Below are positions 1 through 9,962 of a DNA stretch of 64,000 nucleotides, piece after piece (position 1 is the first letter of the stretch; each line of letters starts with the position of its first letter). This DNA comes from Strix aluco (taxonomy: Eukaryota; Chordata; Aves; Strigiformes; Strigidae). The DNA is taken from NCBI RefSeq assembly GCF_031877795.1, contig NC_133942.1:3348001-3412000 (forward strand), in the 5' to 3' direction. Under the pieces are notes generated by a model that was given only the letters and a program-made list of their open reading frames with translations, was not told the DNA's origin and searched no databases. The position numbers were made by a program, and so were the translations under genes.

Positions 1-570
1 CTTCCCATGGGCTGCACTTCTTCATGAACTGCTCCCACGTGGGTCCTTTCCATGGGGTGCACTCCTTCAGGAACAGACTGCTCCAGTGTGGATCCTCCAC
101 AGGGTTGCAAGTCCTGCCCAGAAAACCAGCTCCAGTGTGGACTTCCCCTGGGGTCACAGCCTCCTTTGGACACATCCACCTGCTCTTGCATGGGGTCCTT
201 CCCAGGCTGCAGGTGGAGATCTGCTCCACCATTATCCTCCCTGGGCTGCAGGGGCACAGCCTGCCTCACCATGGTCTTTACCATGGGCTCCAGGGGAGTC
301 TCAGCTCCCATGCCTCGAGCACATCCTCCCCCTCCTTCTTCACTGACCTTGGTGTCTGCAGAGTTGTTTCTCACATATTCTCACTCCTCTCTTCCAGCTA
401 CTATTGTGCAGCAGCTTTTACCTCTTCTTAAATATGTTATCACAGAGGCGCTACCACCATTGCTGATTGGCCCAGCTTTTTCCAGCGGTGGGTTTGTCTT
501 GGAGCCAGCTGGCATTGGCTCTGTCAGAAATGGGGGAAGCTTCTGGCATATTCTCACAGAAGCCATACCT
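1..570 (-). mobile_element. Endogenous retrovirus LTR, partial, minus orientation
   Basis: This stretch is the reverse complement of 7687-8256 in the complete LTR further right: base i pairs with base 8257-i with no gap. The only differences I see are at 557 and 566. It contains the LTR's TATA-like region (near 430) and GC-rich transcribed part. The rest lies beyond the window start. The LTR's outer 5' end, about 45 bases, is missing because the sequence changes abruptly to CR1 at about 571. No viral coding sequence is present. The LTR identity rests on recognising a common avian ERV LTR pattern; the inverted match itself is read directly. Confidence 0.8.
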
Positions 571-1445
571 CAGACCTGTGCTCCAGTCCCTGCACCAGCT
601 TCGTTGCCCTTCTCTGGACACGCCCAAGTCATTCAATGGCCTTTCTGTAGTGAGGGGCCCAAAACTGAACACAGTAATCGAGGTGTGGCCTCACCAGTGC
701 CAAGCACAGGGGTAGATCCCTTCCCTGTCCCTTCTGGCCATGCTATTGCTGATACAAGCCAGGATGCGATTGGCCTCTTGGCCGCCTGGGCACACTGCTG
801 GCTCATGGGGTTTTGGGGGCATCTTTGGGGGTTATGGGGTCTCTGGGGTTATGGGGTCTCAGGGGGGCGCTGCAGGGGCGCTGAGGGCTGGAGGTGCTGC
901 TTGGGCGTCTCCAGGGTGTCTAGGGGGGGGTCTGGGGTCTTTGGGGCATCTTTAGGGATTTGAGGGTGTTTGGGGTTCTCTGAGAGGCAGTGGGGTGTCC
1001 CCAGGTTCTGGGGGTGTGGTAAATGACTTTGGAGCATCTCCAGAGGGTCTTGGGGGCATCTTTGGGGGTCTCTGGAGTCATCAGGGGGGTTCTGAGTGGC
1101 ACCGGGGTGTCCCCAGGGGGTCTGTGGAGGGGGGCAACGACTTTGGGGCAAATCGCCCCAAAGGCCCCTCCAGCTGGCTATCAATCAACACCCCCATGTC
1201 TCTCTCTGACTGGCAGCTCTCCAGCCACTCCTCCCTAAGCCTGTAGCGCTGCTGGGGGTTGTTGTGGCCGAAGTGCAGAAACCGGCATTTGGCCTTATTG
1301 AAACTCCTCCAGTTGGCCTTAGCCCATCGCTCCAGCCTGTCCAGATCTCTCTGCAGAGCCTCCCTACCCTCGAGCAGATCAACACTCCCACCCAACTGGG
1401 TGTCATCTGCAAACTTAGTGAGGGTGCACTCACTCCACTTCACAA
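571..1445 (-). mobile_element. CR1 LINE fragment, minus orientation, with G-rich insert
   Basis: Bases 571-807 and about 1168-1445 match the 3' half of avian CR1 read on the minus strand, and they parallel 5165-5370 and 5375-5635 of the second CR1 in this window. The right part encodes the end of the reverse transcriptase, including the FADD catalytic motif. Neither edge is a natural CR1 end: the 3' terminal 8-base repeats are missing on the left and the coding region stops abruptly on the right. The element is therefore a truncated relic, and it is split by a G-rich block at 808-1167. Confidence 0.85.
808..1167 (+). repeat. G-rich minisatellite-like block inside CR1
   Basis: This stretch has many runs of four to nine G on the plus strand, with recurring short phrases such as TTTGGGGGCATCTTT and GGGGTCT. 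It is an imperfect tandem-like repeat without a clean period. It sits exactly where CR1 is interrupted: CR1 sequence ends with GGCTCATG at 807 and resumes with CAGCTGGCTATC near 1169. In the second CR1 the corresponding bases are contiguous around 5370. The G runs could form quadruplexes. Confidence 0.7.
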
Positions 1446-1482
1446 ACTGGCTAGCCTCCTCCTTCCAGACCCCTGCACACAC
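1157..1482 (-). pseudogene. CR1 reverse transcriptase C-terminal fragment
   Basis: On the minus strand this frame reads as the part of CR1 ORF2 that runs through the RT catalytic motif C (FADDTQLGG) and on through the region with [12 protein letters not shown] and ERDMGVLID. This is the post-palm part of a CR1-type non-LTR reverse transcriptase. Only about 95 codons remain, and both ends are cut by rearrangement or by the G-rich insert. It cannot make a working enzyme. Confidence 0.75.
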
Positions 1483-2035
1483 ACCACTTCAAGCTGCTGG
1501 GATATATGTGTGCTACTCTGTGTGCAAGATGCTGGCTAGGAAAACTCAAGTTGCTCTGTGCTGGCAATGGTGCTGCTCCCCATCTGCGGCCATACGTGTG
1601 CCAGCTCTGCATGTACTATACAAGTGTATTTGCGTTTGTGTGTGTGTACCTGTGGTCATATAAGCACAGACAAACACCCACCCAGCTGCTTACTGCTTTC
1701 CCCACATTCTCTGGGGTGCAGAGCACTGAAAACTGGATGAGAAGGCTCATGGGTCGAGATAAACACAAGGACATGGCTTAGCAGAAGCTGTTGTGGGCCA
1801 ACCTGACTTGACTTGGGATAAAATCACCTTTTGCCAGTAAAACCAGATTCACGTAGTGAGAAACAATAACACAAACATACAGAGACCTTCTTTCCTCTCC
1901 CCTGTCCCACTCTCAAGTTTGTTCCTTCACACCAGACTCCTTTACCTGCCCAAGTGGGATGCGTCTGTCTTCCCTCTGCTCTTTCCCACTCTTTTTGTTC
2001 CTTCCTACTCTCTCTGTCTGGTGTTTTCTGCCCTT
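1446..2035. other. Unassigned stretch, pyrimidine-rich at right
   Basis: I recognise no gene here. There is a short GT run near 1640. From about 1880 to 2035 the plus strand is rich in C and T, and this may be the degraded body of the LTR-like element that becomes recognisable at 2036. Confidence 0.4.
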
Positions 2036-2226
2036 TCTAGAATATGTTTACACAGAGGGGCCACAAACTTTGCTGATGGCTCAGCTTGTCGTACGGTGGG
2101 TCCACTGTGGAGCTGGAACTGGCTGTTTGGCACACCCAGCAGCCCCTTACCTCGTCTGACAGAGGCCAGCGTGCAGCACCCCCTAACCCCTCCACTACCA
2201 AAGCCTTGCCATACGTAGCCAATACA
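2036..2226 (-). mobile_element. Diverged LTR fragment, minus orientation
   Basis: Read on the minus strand, this segment starts with TGTATTGG at 2226, like the LTR at 7643, and keeps several landmarks of that LTR in order. These are the CAGCACCCC box near 2177 (plus strand), the GGAGCTGG region and the ATATGTTT region near 2043. It is much more diverged than the 1-570/7687-8256 pair and appears to belong to a related subfamily. The rest of the LTR is not recognisable. Confidence 0.5.
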
Positions 2227-3465
2227 GTGGCCATTGGGAATACCATAGGGCATAACACAGGTCTCCACCTGGCCCAGCCCGAGACACATTCACTCTGCCC
2301 TGGGCTAACATGGGCTTGCATGGTGTGCCCTTTGGTTCAATTCAAAAGGCACAGCAACCTGCCTGGGTTTCTTCTTAGGCAAGGGACATGTCCATATCTG
2401 GTACACTTCTCTAGTATCAGCTCAGCAGTCGGTGAGTGAAAAGCAGCCAATGCTAAGGTAATGATTATTTTTCCTATTGTATAGTGTGGAGATAGGCCAG
2501 GTGGAGCATTTCTAGGACAGATTTCTTGGTCTACAGAACTTGGTTGGATATGAGCAACTGCCACACTCCATGCTGCATTCCCGTGAGCAATTTGTTCTGC
2601 AGGACTCTATCCATTATCTGTTCCTGGGCTAAAATCTGCCTTGTGCTGCTACTGGTTTTGGCAGTGAATGATGGCTTTGGTGAATCCCCGTGGCAGCCCT
2701 GATGAATGACGAAGTACATCTGACCACAGCACACCTTCCCCTACATGCATGGAGGGCACCATTTTCATTCAGCTGCCATTTTCTTATTAAACATCACAAC
2801 CAAGATGCTTCCCTACTGCTCTGTGACTGGCTGAAAGCCATTTCTTGACCCCCTCATGCCCATCTGCTCTCAGGCAGACCTGCGGTTGGTTGTCTGTCAG
2901 CACCAGCCAACCCTACCCGTGTACCCAGATGCACATCAGGCCAGAAAGCCCCCTCAGGAAAGAGGCAACTTTTGGCAGTGTCATTCCCCATGGGTTCTCA
3001 TATGCTTTGTGATTGCCTGATGACCGCTTTTGACACTGTCATGCCCGCATGTTCTCAGATCTCCCTCTGATGGGCTGTCTGCTTCCTTTGGACCAAGAAG
3101 TGTTTGAGTATAAAAAGATATACCATACAGTGAGTCACTGTTGAATGAAGACACACACCTAGCACCAGATGGCCCATCACCTGCAGAAGCAGAGGTGACC
3201 TCACAGTCAACACCCAAGCTATCTTCTGGCTTCTGGCTCATCAAGTACTCTGGTATCAGGGAGCTCCCTTGCCAATACCCATGCCATGTTCCTGCTGCCA
3301 GGTCATGGAAGCACTCAGACAAGGAGGGCTTCTGGAAGAATCCATGGTTGAATGTATTTGAAGGGTCATTGCAATTGCAAGGTGATGGCCTGGAAAGGCA
3401 AGGAGCAACTCATGCTGCAGCTCCATCACAGGTGCTGCCCATGCCAGAAACTTGACAGAGGGATC
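2227..3465. other. Unassigned stretch between two LTR-like segments
   Basis: There is no gene I can recognise. Bases about 2815-2900 and 3003-3090 look like diverged copies of each other, sharing patterns such as CTCATGCCC followed by CTCTCAG. If the flanking LTR-like segments are a pair, this could be decayed internal retroviral sequence, but no gag, pol or env motif can be read. Confidence 0.3.
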
Positions 3466-3613
3466 ATGCTGTGGAGGCAGCTGGAACCAGCTGTGTGTGG
3501 AACAGGGCAGCGCCTTAGCTCTTCCCACAGAGGCCACACCGCAGCACCTCCTCTCCCCTCCACACCAACACCTAGCCACATGGAGACAACGCAGTGCCCA
3601 TTGGGAATACCTG
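3466..3613 (-). mobile_element. Second diverged LTR-like segment
   Basis: This aligns with 2104-2245. It shares a GGAGC.GGAAC box, CAGAGGCCA, GCAGCACC, a CTCC.C.ACCAA stretch and the shared outer flank CCATTGGGAATACC. The similarity continues past the expected LTR end into that flank. The pair may therefore be a duplication rather than the two LTRs of one provirus. Confidence 0.35.
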
Positions 3614-4080
3614 CTCAGCCCTGCACCTGGATGGACCTGCGGGTGGGCACGGCAGCAAACACACTAGGACGAAGAAAGTCCCCAGGTGTTCAAGCGGATC
3701 ACATTGCTGTTTCCCAAAGTAGCAGCAGCCGAGTTACTCTTCCCCACCTGCAGATTCCTGGAGGTCCCTGTCTGCAGCTGGGAAGTTGGGACTGAGCTTC
3801 ATGATGGGAAGGGAGAAACACACCTGTGTCCCCAGGACAGCCACTTCCTTGTGTGGGGAGCTCTGCCTGCTGCTCCACACCCACCCATCTGCCTTGCTGA
3901 GGGACACTTTGGGAGTGCTGTCTCCTAAGAAGGCAAAGGAGAAAGAAGGTGTCAGTGGCAGAGAGAAGGAACTGAGGGAGCAGGAGGGCCATGGCCATGG
4001 GTGCCCCGAGAGCGGAGCAGTGCAGGTTAAAACTTGCTGGGAGAGGCTGCAGCTGTCAGGAGCAGGCAAAAAAAGCAATT
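3614..4080. other. Unassigned stretch
   Basis: No gene, RNA or repeat was recognised. Short frames on both strands overlap each other and show no motif. Confidence 0.3.
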
Positions 4081-4151
4081 AGCAGAGGGTGGTTTCAATC
4101 CATTGACCTCTGGGTTACAGGCCCAACATACTTCCACTGTGCCACTCTGTT
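4081..4151 (-). pseudogene. tRNA-iMet-like pseudogene, anticodon position TGT
   Basis: On the minus strand the sequence follows eukaryotic initiator tRNA-Met closely. It has the GTGGC.CAG D-arm start, the TGGGCC...AACCCA anticodon arm, the AGAGGTC variable region, the GGAT.GAAACC T-arm and the CCTCTGCT 3' end. Several substitutions break it. The anticodon triplet CAT reads TGT, and the acceptor stem has a mismatch at its second pair. I take it as a decayed or retroposed copy rather than a working tRNA. A threonine tRNA is unlikely because the body is iMet-type. Confidence 0.7.
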
Positions 4152-4729
4152 CCTCTGCATCTATTCCTCTGTTCCTCTGTATCTGGGTTGGGAACTCCCA
4201 CAGTCTTGCCTGATGCTTCCTGGCACTGCCAGCACTCACATTTCCTTCCCTTCCTCTATCCTGTGCCCTTGTCCAGGCTGGATAAATGCCTCCCTGGAAA
4301 CCTCACTGGCAGCTGGCCTGAAGTGGAAAGTGCAAGGGCCTTGCTTTGTCTTTCTCCCCACCTCTCCTGCCCATAAACCTGGGTGGGGACTTTCTCTTTG
4401 ACCCCTCAAGCTGTCTCTGCAGGCGCTGAAGGAAACCCTGAAGTGAGGTGGCAGCCTTGTTGCTTTGCAGGATGGAGAGGAGCTGCTCTCCAGAGACCTC
4501 ATGAGGGCTGTAACCCTGTCCAGAAATCGAGCTTCCAGGGTGCTGTGGGACTCCTCCCAGCAGAAAAGTCAGTTCTTTGCTGGCCCAGAACAGAGACAAG
4601 GACACTTAGCATAGAATTACCAAGGGAATTAATTCTCCTATTTTAGCTGTGCACATAGTGGTGCCCCAGTCTAATATATGGAGGACCCCGATATAGAGGA
4701 AGGGTTTATATATGTTTACAATACACTTT
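4152..4729. other. Unassigned stretch
   Basis: Nothing recognisable was found between the tRNA-like sequence and the CR1 3' end. Confidence 0.3.
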
Positions 4730-6375
4730 GAATCATAGAATCATAGAACAATTTAGGTTGGAAAAATCCTTTAAGAACATTGATTCCAACCGTTAACCTA
4801 ACACTGCCAGGTCCACCACTAAACCACGTCCCTAAGTACCACGTCTACATGTCTTTTAAATAAACCCAGGGGTGGTGACTCAACCACTTCCCTGGACAGC
4901 CTGTTCCAATGCTTGACAACCCTTTCACTGAAGAAATTATTCCTGATATCCAGCCTAAACCTCCCCTGGTGCAACTTGAGGCCATTTCCTCTGTGCTATC
5001 TCTTGTTACTTGGGAGAAGAGACCGACGCCCACCTCATTACAACCTCCTTTCAGGTAGTTGTAAAAAGTGATAAGGTCTCCTCTCAGACTCCTTTTCTCC
5101 AGACTAAAGAACCCCAGTCCCCTCAGCTGCTCCTCACAGGATTTGTTCTCTAGACCCTTCACCAGCTTTGTCGCTCTTCTTAGACATGTTCTAGCACCTC
5201 AAAGTCTTTCTTGTATTGAGGAGCCCAAAACTGAACACAATATTTGAGATGCAGCCTCACCAGTGCCGAGTACAGGGGTATGATCACTTCCCTAGTCCTG
5301 CTGGCCACACTATTTCTGATACAAGCCAGGATGCTGTTGGCCTTCTTTACCACCTGGGCACACTGCCGGCTCATATTCAGCTAGCTGTTGACCAACACAC
5401 CCAGGTCCTTTTCTGCCAGGCAGCTTTCCAGCCTCTCTTCCCCAAGCCTGTAGTGTTCATGGGGTTGCTGTGACCCAGTGCAGGACCCGGTGCTGAGCCA
5501 TGTTCAGTGTTGTACAATTGGCCTCAGCCCGTCAATCCAGCCTGTCTGGATCCTTCTGTAGAATCTTGCTACCCTTAAACAGAACAACACTCCTGCCCAA
5601 TGTGGTGTCATCCACAAACTTACTAAGCGTGCACTCCATCCCCTCATCCAGATCATTGATAAAGATATTAAACAGAACTGGGCCCAATACTGAGCCCTGG
5701 GGAACACCACTTGTGACCAGCCACCAACTGGAGTTAACTCCACTCGTCACAACTCTTTGGGCCCGGCCATTCAGCCAGTTTTTTATGCAATGAAGAGTAC
5801 ACCTATCCAAGCCACAAGCAGCCAGTTTCTCCAGGAAAATGCTGTGGGAAACGGTGTCAAAGGCTTTATGAAAGTCTAGGGAGACAACATCCACAGTCTT
5901 TCCCTCATCCACTAAGTGGGTCACCTTGTCATACAAGGAGATCAGGTTAGTCAAGCAGGACCTGCTGTTCATAAACCCATGCTGACTGGGCCTGACAGCC
6001 TGGTTGTCCTGTACATGCCGTGTGATGGCACACAAGACAATCTGCTCCATAACCTTTCCTGGCACTGGTGTCAGACTGACAGGCCTGTAGTTCCCTGGAT
6101 CCCCCTTCCAGCCCTTCTTGTAGATGGGTGTCACATTTGATAACCTCTAGTCAACTGGGACCTTCTGGGTTAGCCAGGACTGCTGATAAATGAATGAAAG
6201 TGGCTTAGTGAGCACTTCTGCCAGCTGTCTCAGTACCCTTGGGTGGATCTCATCTGGCCCCTCTGGACTTGTGTGTGTTGTCTGAGTGGTGTGGCAGATT
6301 GATAACCATTGCCCTTTGGATTATAGGCACTTCATTCTGGTCCCCATCCCTGTCTTCCAGCTCAGGGGACTCGGT
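4730..6375 (-). mobile_element. CR1 LINE, 5'-truncated, minus orientation
   Basis: The left edge carries the CR1 3' terminus, two and a half copies of the 8-base unit seen on the plus strand as GAATCATA, so this is the true 3' end of an insertion. Going right, the minus strand reads through the CR1 3' UTR, the ORF2 C-terminus (4845-5374), and the RT palm (5532-6134). Similarity fades near 6375. The endonuclease and ORF1 are absent, as expected of a 5'-truncated LINE copy. Stops and frameshifts split the frame into at least three pieces, so the copy is old. Confidence 0.9.
4845..6134 (-). pseudogene. CR1 ORF2 reverse transcriptase, broken
   Basis: The minus-strand frame at 5532-6134 gives 200 codons of RT palm: NYRPVSLT at residues 15-22, [11 protein letters not shown] near 53-64, motif [10 protein letters not shown] at 86-94, motif [15 protein letters not shown] at 142-155, and motif C as FVDD at 173-176. 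FVDD is FADD in the usual family, and both Asp are kept. The frame then stops. The C-terminal region continues in other frames at 5180-5374 ([26 protein letters not shown]) and 4845-5162 ([22 protein letters not shown]). The gene is therefore interrupted and inactive. It would have primed reverse transcription of CR1 RNA at a nick in target DNA. Confidence 0.85.
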
Positions 6376-7640
6376 ATGACCAATCTAATTACACATGTTA
6401 GAGGGTGGGCTGATCAGTTAATATTGGTAAGGTAAGGAGTCTATGCTTGTTCCATGCAGGATCAGCACGTGCTTGTCCTGTGCAGCTGTTGTACAGTGTT
6501 AATCTTCATTGTTATAAATAAATGTGTATTGCAGGTTCAGTGGTTTAATAGAAGATTATGGTCCATCGTTGTTCTGCCTGTGGTTATATGCCCAGAGTTT
6601 TTTGGAAAACAAGTCTCCTTTTGTTTTATCATTTGTACTGTGTGTTCTCATCCAGTGAGAGGTGATTTAAGGTAGATCTTCAGGTGACCCTGAGGTAAAA
6701 GCTCTTAGTCCTAGGCAGTGTTCATTTCTCTAAGCAAGTTCTACAGCAGTTAGGGCCTTGCCTTTCACATTGACTGCAAAGGCCTTGCCCTGCCCGTGCT
6801 GTGCTGTGTTGTGCTCCCCAAGAGCTCCTGGCTTGTCATCGCTTCTGGCACAGCTCTGTCCTTGCTGCTCACCAACAGCTGAGGTCTGCCCTTCCCACCA
6901 TGCAGGGTGCCAAAGAGACAGAGAAACCCCTCCTCTCTGTGCCTGGTGCCACTCCTGTCCTGCCCAACACTGCTCAGAGTGCAAGTGGCCCCCAGTCAGC
7001 CCAAGGCAGGGCTGGACCAGCAGGACTGAGTGCTCACCAAACTTAGATCCTGTGAGATGTTCCAGGAAGGCTCTGGACTGGCTGAGCTGGTAGAGCCTGT
7101 TGGTGAGAGGAGGGATGAGGTGACTGAGCTTCTCCTTTGCTTGCACTGTTTTTCCCACACTCAGTGGCATGGCTGCAGGGAACGGACATGCACCAGCAAT
7201 GGGCTTGTCTCTCTTTCCCTTTCTCTGGGCTCTCTCTGCATGTGCCCCTCAGGGCTTCACTCTTCCTTAAGATGTTGCACCACCCAGGCAGGGTACCAGC
7301 AGCCCCACTTCCTCTCAGGGGCTGTGAGAGAATAAACCCATCAGAGCCTCGCATGGCAGGGGATGGTCTCCTGATGCCATAGTCTCCACCATGTCCTCTT
7401 TTGCACTTCCATGTCTTTCCCAGAAGAGGAGGAGACAGGAGAGACCCAACCCTCATCATCTCATCCTTAAGCTAAATTTGGGAAATCCCCCTGGGAAAAG
7501 GTGTCCATATGTGCAAGGGCTCGGAATGAGTCAGGCAGAATATCCCCGGGACCACAGAAATGATCTCAGATCCGTGAGGAGTCTTCCTTTCCTTGTTACC
7601 ACTGAGGGCCATGTCTGCAGGCCCTCTTTGGAGATGAGCA
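6376..7640. other. Unassigned stretch, no gene seen
   Basis: The stretch covers 1.26 kb of single-copy-looking sequence between the CR1 and the solo LTR. It is AT-rich around 6500-6680 and GC-richer from 6780. I recognise no coding, RNA or repeat motif. Confidence 0.3.
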
Positions 7641-8702
7641 ACTGTATTGGGTTTTCGATGCAAAGGTTTGGTAACAGGGGTGCTGCAGGTGTGGCTTCTA
7701 TGAGAATATGCCAGAAGCTTCCCCCATTTCTGACAGAGCCAATGCCAGCTGGCTCCAAGACAAACCCACCGCTGGAAAAAGCTGGGCCAATCAGCAATGG
7801 TGGTAGCGCCTCTGTGATAACATATTTAAGAAGAGGTAAAAGCTGCTGCACAATAGTAGCTGGAAGAGAGGAGTGAGAATATGTGAGAAACAACTCTGCA
7901 GACACCAAGGTCAGTGAAGAAGGAGGGGGAGGATGTGCTCGAGGCATGGGAGCTGAGACTCCCCTGGAGCCCATGGTAAAGACCATGGTGAGGCAGGCTG
8001 TGCCCCTGCAGCCCAGGGAGGATAATGGTGGAGCAGATCTCCACCTGCAGCCTGGGAAGGACCCCATGCAAGAGCAGGTGGATGTGTCCAAAGGAGGCTG
8101 TGACCCCAGGGGAAGTCCACACTGGAGCTGGTTTTCTGGGCAGGACTTGCAACCCTGTGGAGGATCCACACTGGAGCAGTCTGTTCCTGAAGGAGTGCAC
8201 CCCATGGAAAGGACCCACGTGGGAGCAGTTCATGAAGAAGTGCAGCCCATGGGAAGGACCCACACTGCATAAGTTCATGGTCCCCGTAGCTGGGACCCCA
8301 TGCTGGAGCAGGGGAAGAAAGTGAGGAGGAAGGAGCAGCACAGGCAACGTGAGATGAACTGACCACAACCCCTACTCCATATCCCCTTTGCTGCTTGGGA
8401 GGAGGAGGCAGAGAAATCAGGAGCGAAGTTGAGCCCAGGAAGAAGGGAAGGGTGGCGGGAAGGTGTTTTAAGATTTGTTTTTATTTCTCATGATCCTACT
8501 CTGGTGTGATTGGTAGTAAATTACATTTGTTTCCCCAGGTGGAGTCTGTTTTTCCCGTGGTCTTAAGTGGTGAACATGCTTCCTGTCCTTATCTTGACCC
8601 ACAAACCTTTTGTTACATTTTCACTCCCCCTATCCAGTGGAGGAGGGGGAGTGACAGAGCAGCCTGGTGGGCACCTGGCAGCCAGCCAAGATCAACCCAC
8701 CA
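7641..8702 (+). mobile_element. Solo LTR of an avian endogenous retrovirus
   Basis: The element starts with TGTATTGG at 7643 and ends with CCACCA at 8702, a TG...CA LTR form. The 5-base word GAGCA lies at 7636-7640 and again at 8703-8707, a plausible target-site duplication. A TATA-like ATATTTAAG lies near 7823, and an AGTAAA poly(A)-like signal lies near 8515. The length of about 1.06 kb fits an LTR with no internal viral genes beside it, so this is a solo LTR left by LTR-LTR recombination. Bases 7687-8256 form a near-perfect inverted match to 1-570. Family assignment is from memory of common bird LTRs. Confidence 0.75.
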
Positions 8703-9013
8703 GAGCAGCTGTAGTTTCAGGTGTAGGGAAGAGAAGCTGGTGGGGATGTGCTGCTTGGGATGTGTGGTAAAGGTCAGGTTTTTAAGCTCCACTCAAGAAC
8801 CAACAAGAGTGGACCTCTTACTGCCCCCTTTTGTCTTCATTGAACTTGCCTATCTTGTAAATAGGAGAAGAATTCCCCATGCCTGCAGGCATTTCTGGAG
8901 GGAGGCAAGAACCAGCATGGTAGGCACAGGGGTGCCCAAATCCAGGCACCTGGAGTCCCACGGCTGCAGCGTGGGGCCAACTGCAGGCAGCCCAAAAGGA
9001 GACTGCAACACCC
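8703..9013. other. Unassigned stretch, with Pol III terminator near its end
   Basis: No gene is seen. The AAAA run at 8994-8997 is the T4 terminator of the adjacent minus-strand tRNA. Confidence 0.4.
8994..8997 (-). terminator. Pol III terminator of tRNA-Ser
   Basis: Four consecutive T on the minus strand lie 17 bases past the tRNA 3' end, the usual distance for RNA polymerase III termination. Confidence 0.75.
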
Positions 9014-9095
9014 CGTAGTTGGCAGGATTCGAACCTGCGCGGGGAAACCCCAATGGATTTCTAGTCCATCGCCTTGACCACTCGGCCACAACTAC
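9014..9095 (-). tRNA. tRNA-Ser, anticodon AGA
   Basis: This is an 82-base type II tRNA on the minus strand. The 7-bp acceptor stem GTAGTTG/CAACTAC is perfect, with discriminator G. The A box TGGCCGAGTGG, the anticodon loop CTAGAAA (anticodon AGA, at plus 9060-9062), the long variable arm GGGGTTTCCCC and the B box GGTTCGAATCC are all intact. It closely follows the vertebrate tRNA-Ser(AGA) pattern and reads UCU codons (A34 is normally modified to inosine, extending reading to UCC and UCA). CCA is not encoded, as normal in eukaryotes. With its T4 terminator it looks functional. Confidence 0.95.
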
Positions 9096-9623
9096 CTGCT
9101 GCAGCCCTCTCTGCCCTGCTGATCACATGCCCTGTGCACTGACACCCGGCTCCCTGGGAGATTCAGGGCAATGTTCCAGCTGAACATTTACAGCTGGGAC
9201 CTGCACTGAGCATGACGTGCACCTGGTGCCAGACTTCCAGAGGCCTTGAGAGGCAGGAGCCCAGGGGCTACATCTGCAGCTCCCAGAGCCTTGTCCTCAT
9301 CCGGCCATCAGTGACATGCTGCCCTGGGGGGATGGTTTCACTCCCCAGATGGCATCTCTGCTGCTTCCAGGGGAGAAGGGAAGACAGCTTCTTATCTGAC
9401 GGGGACTCCAAGCCTGCTGAGAGCAGTAGGGTGGGGACATTGCTGCAGGGAAGACGGTGACCACCCAGGAGCACCACATGGAGACGCAGGATGGTGTCAA
9501 CCCTTGATCAAAGACCTGCTGTGCACGTTCTTGGTGTGTAGGGGGGGACGGTTTGCGAGAGTGGGAGCGTTCTATGGAAAGCGCAAGGTAGAGCCTGGCT
9601 GAGGAAAAGTGTGGAGGGGCAAA
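9096..9623. other. Unassigned stretch
   Basis: No gene or known repeat was recognised between the tRNA and the 339-base repeat. Confidence 0.3.
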
Positions 9624-9962
9624 GTGAGAATAAATGGGAGGTGTGGATGACTTGGAGGGAGACAGGAGACACCTTGTGTCAGTGGAATAGGTTTCTCTGG
9701 ATCTTTTTGCCAGCTCTGGCAAGCATTGTGCAATGCCTGAGCATGGACCAAAATACCAAACGGCCTGCAAAACCGATCATTTCCATCACTAGATGAAAAT
9801 AGCTCTGATTCCCTTTTGGCTCTGGAGGAGGAGAGTGGCGCTGAGTAGACGGTATGGAGGTGGTACATGTGGCAGTGCCTGTCTGCATGCAGGGCAAGGG
9901 TGGGAGGTGGTTGCAGTGGAGATGGCGAGCACGAGGAGCGGCTTGAGGAACGGTGTGTGCAG
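9624..9962. repeat. 339-base repeat, copy outside the array
   Basis: This aligns without gaps to 12195-12533 of array unit 1 and so to the same place in every unit. I count about 30 differences in 339 bases, roughly 91% identity. The flanks on both sides are unrelated. It is either an unrecognised interspersed repeat family or a relic of an older exchange with the array. No terminal repeats or target duplication are evident. Confidence 0.75.

Noticed and set aside
52..963. 303-codon open frame on the plus strand
   Set aside because: It runs antisense through the LTR and then into CR1 and the G-rich block. Its left part recurs in the inverted LTR at 7531-8205, so it is a chance frame in repeats.
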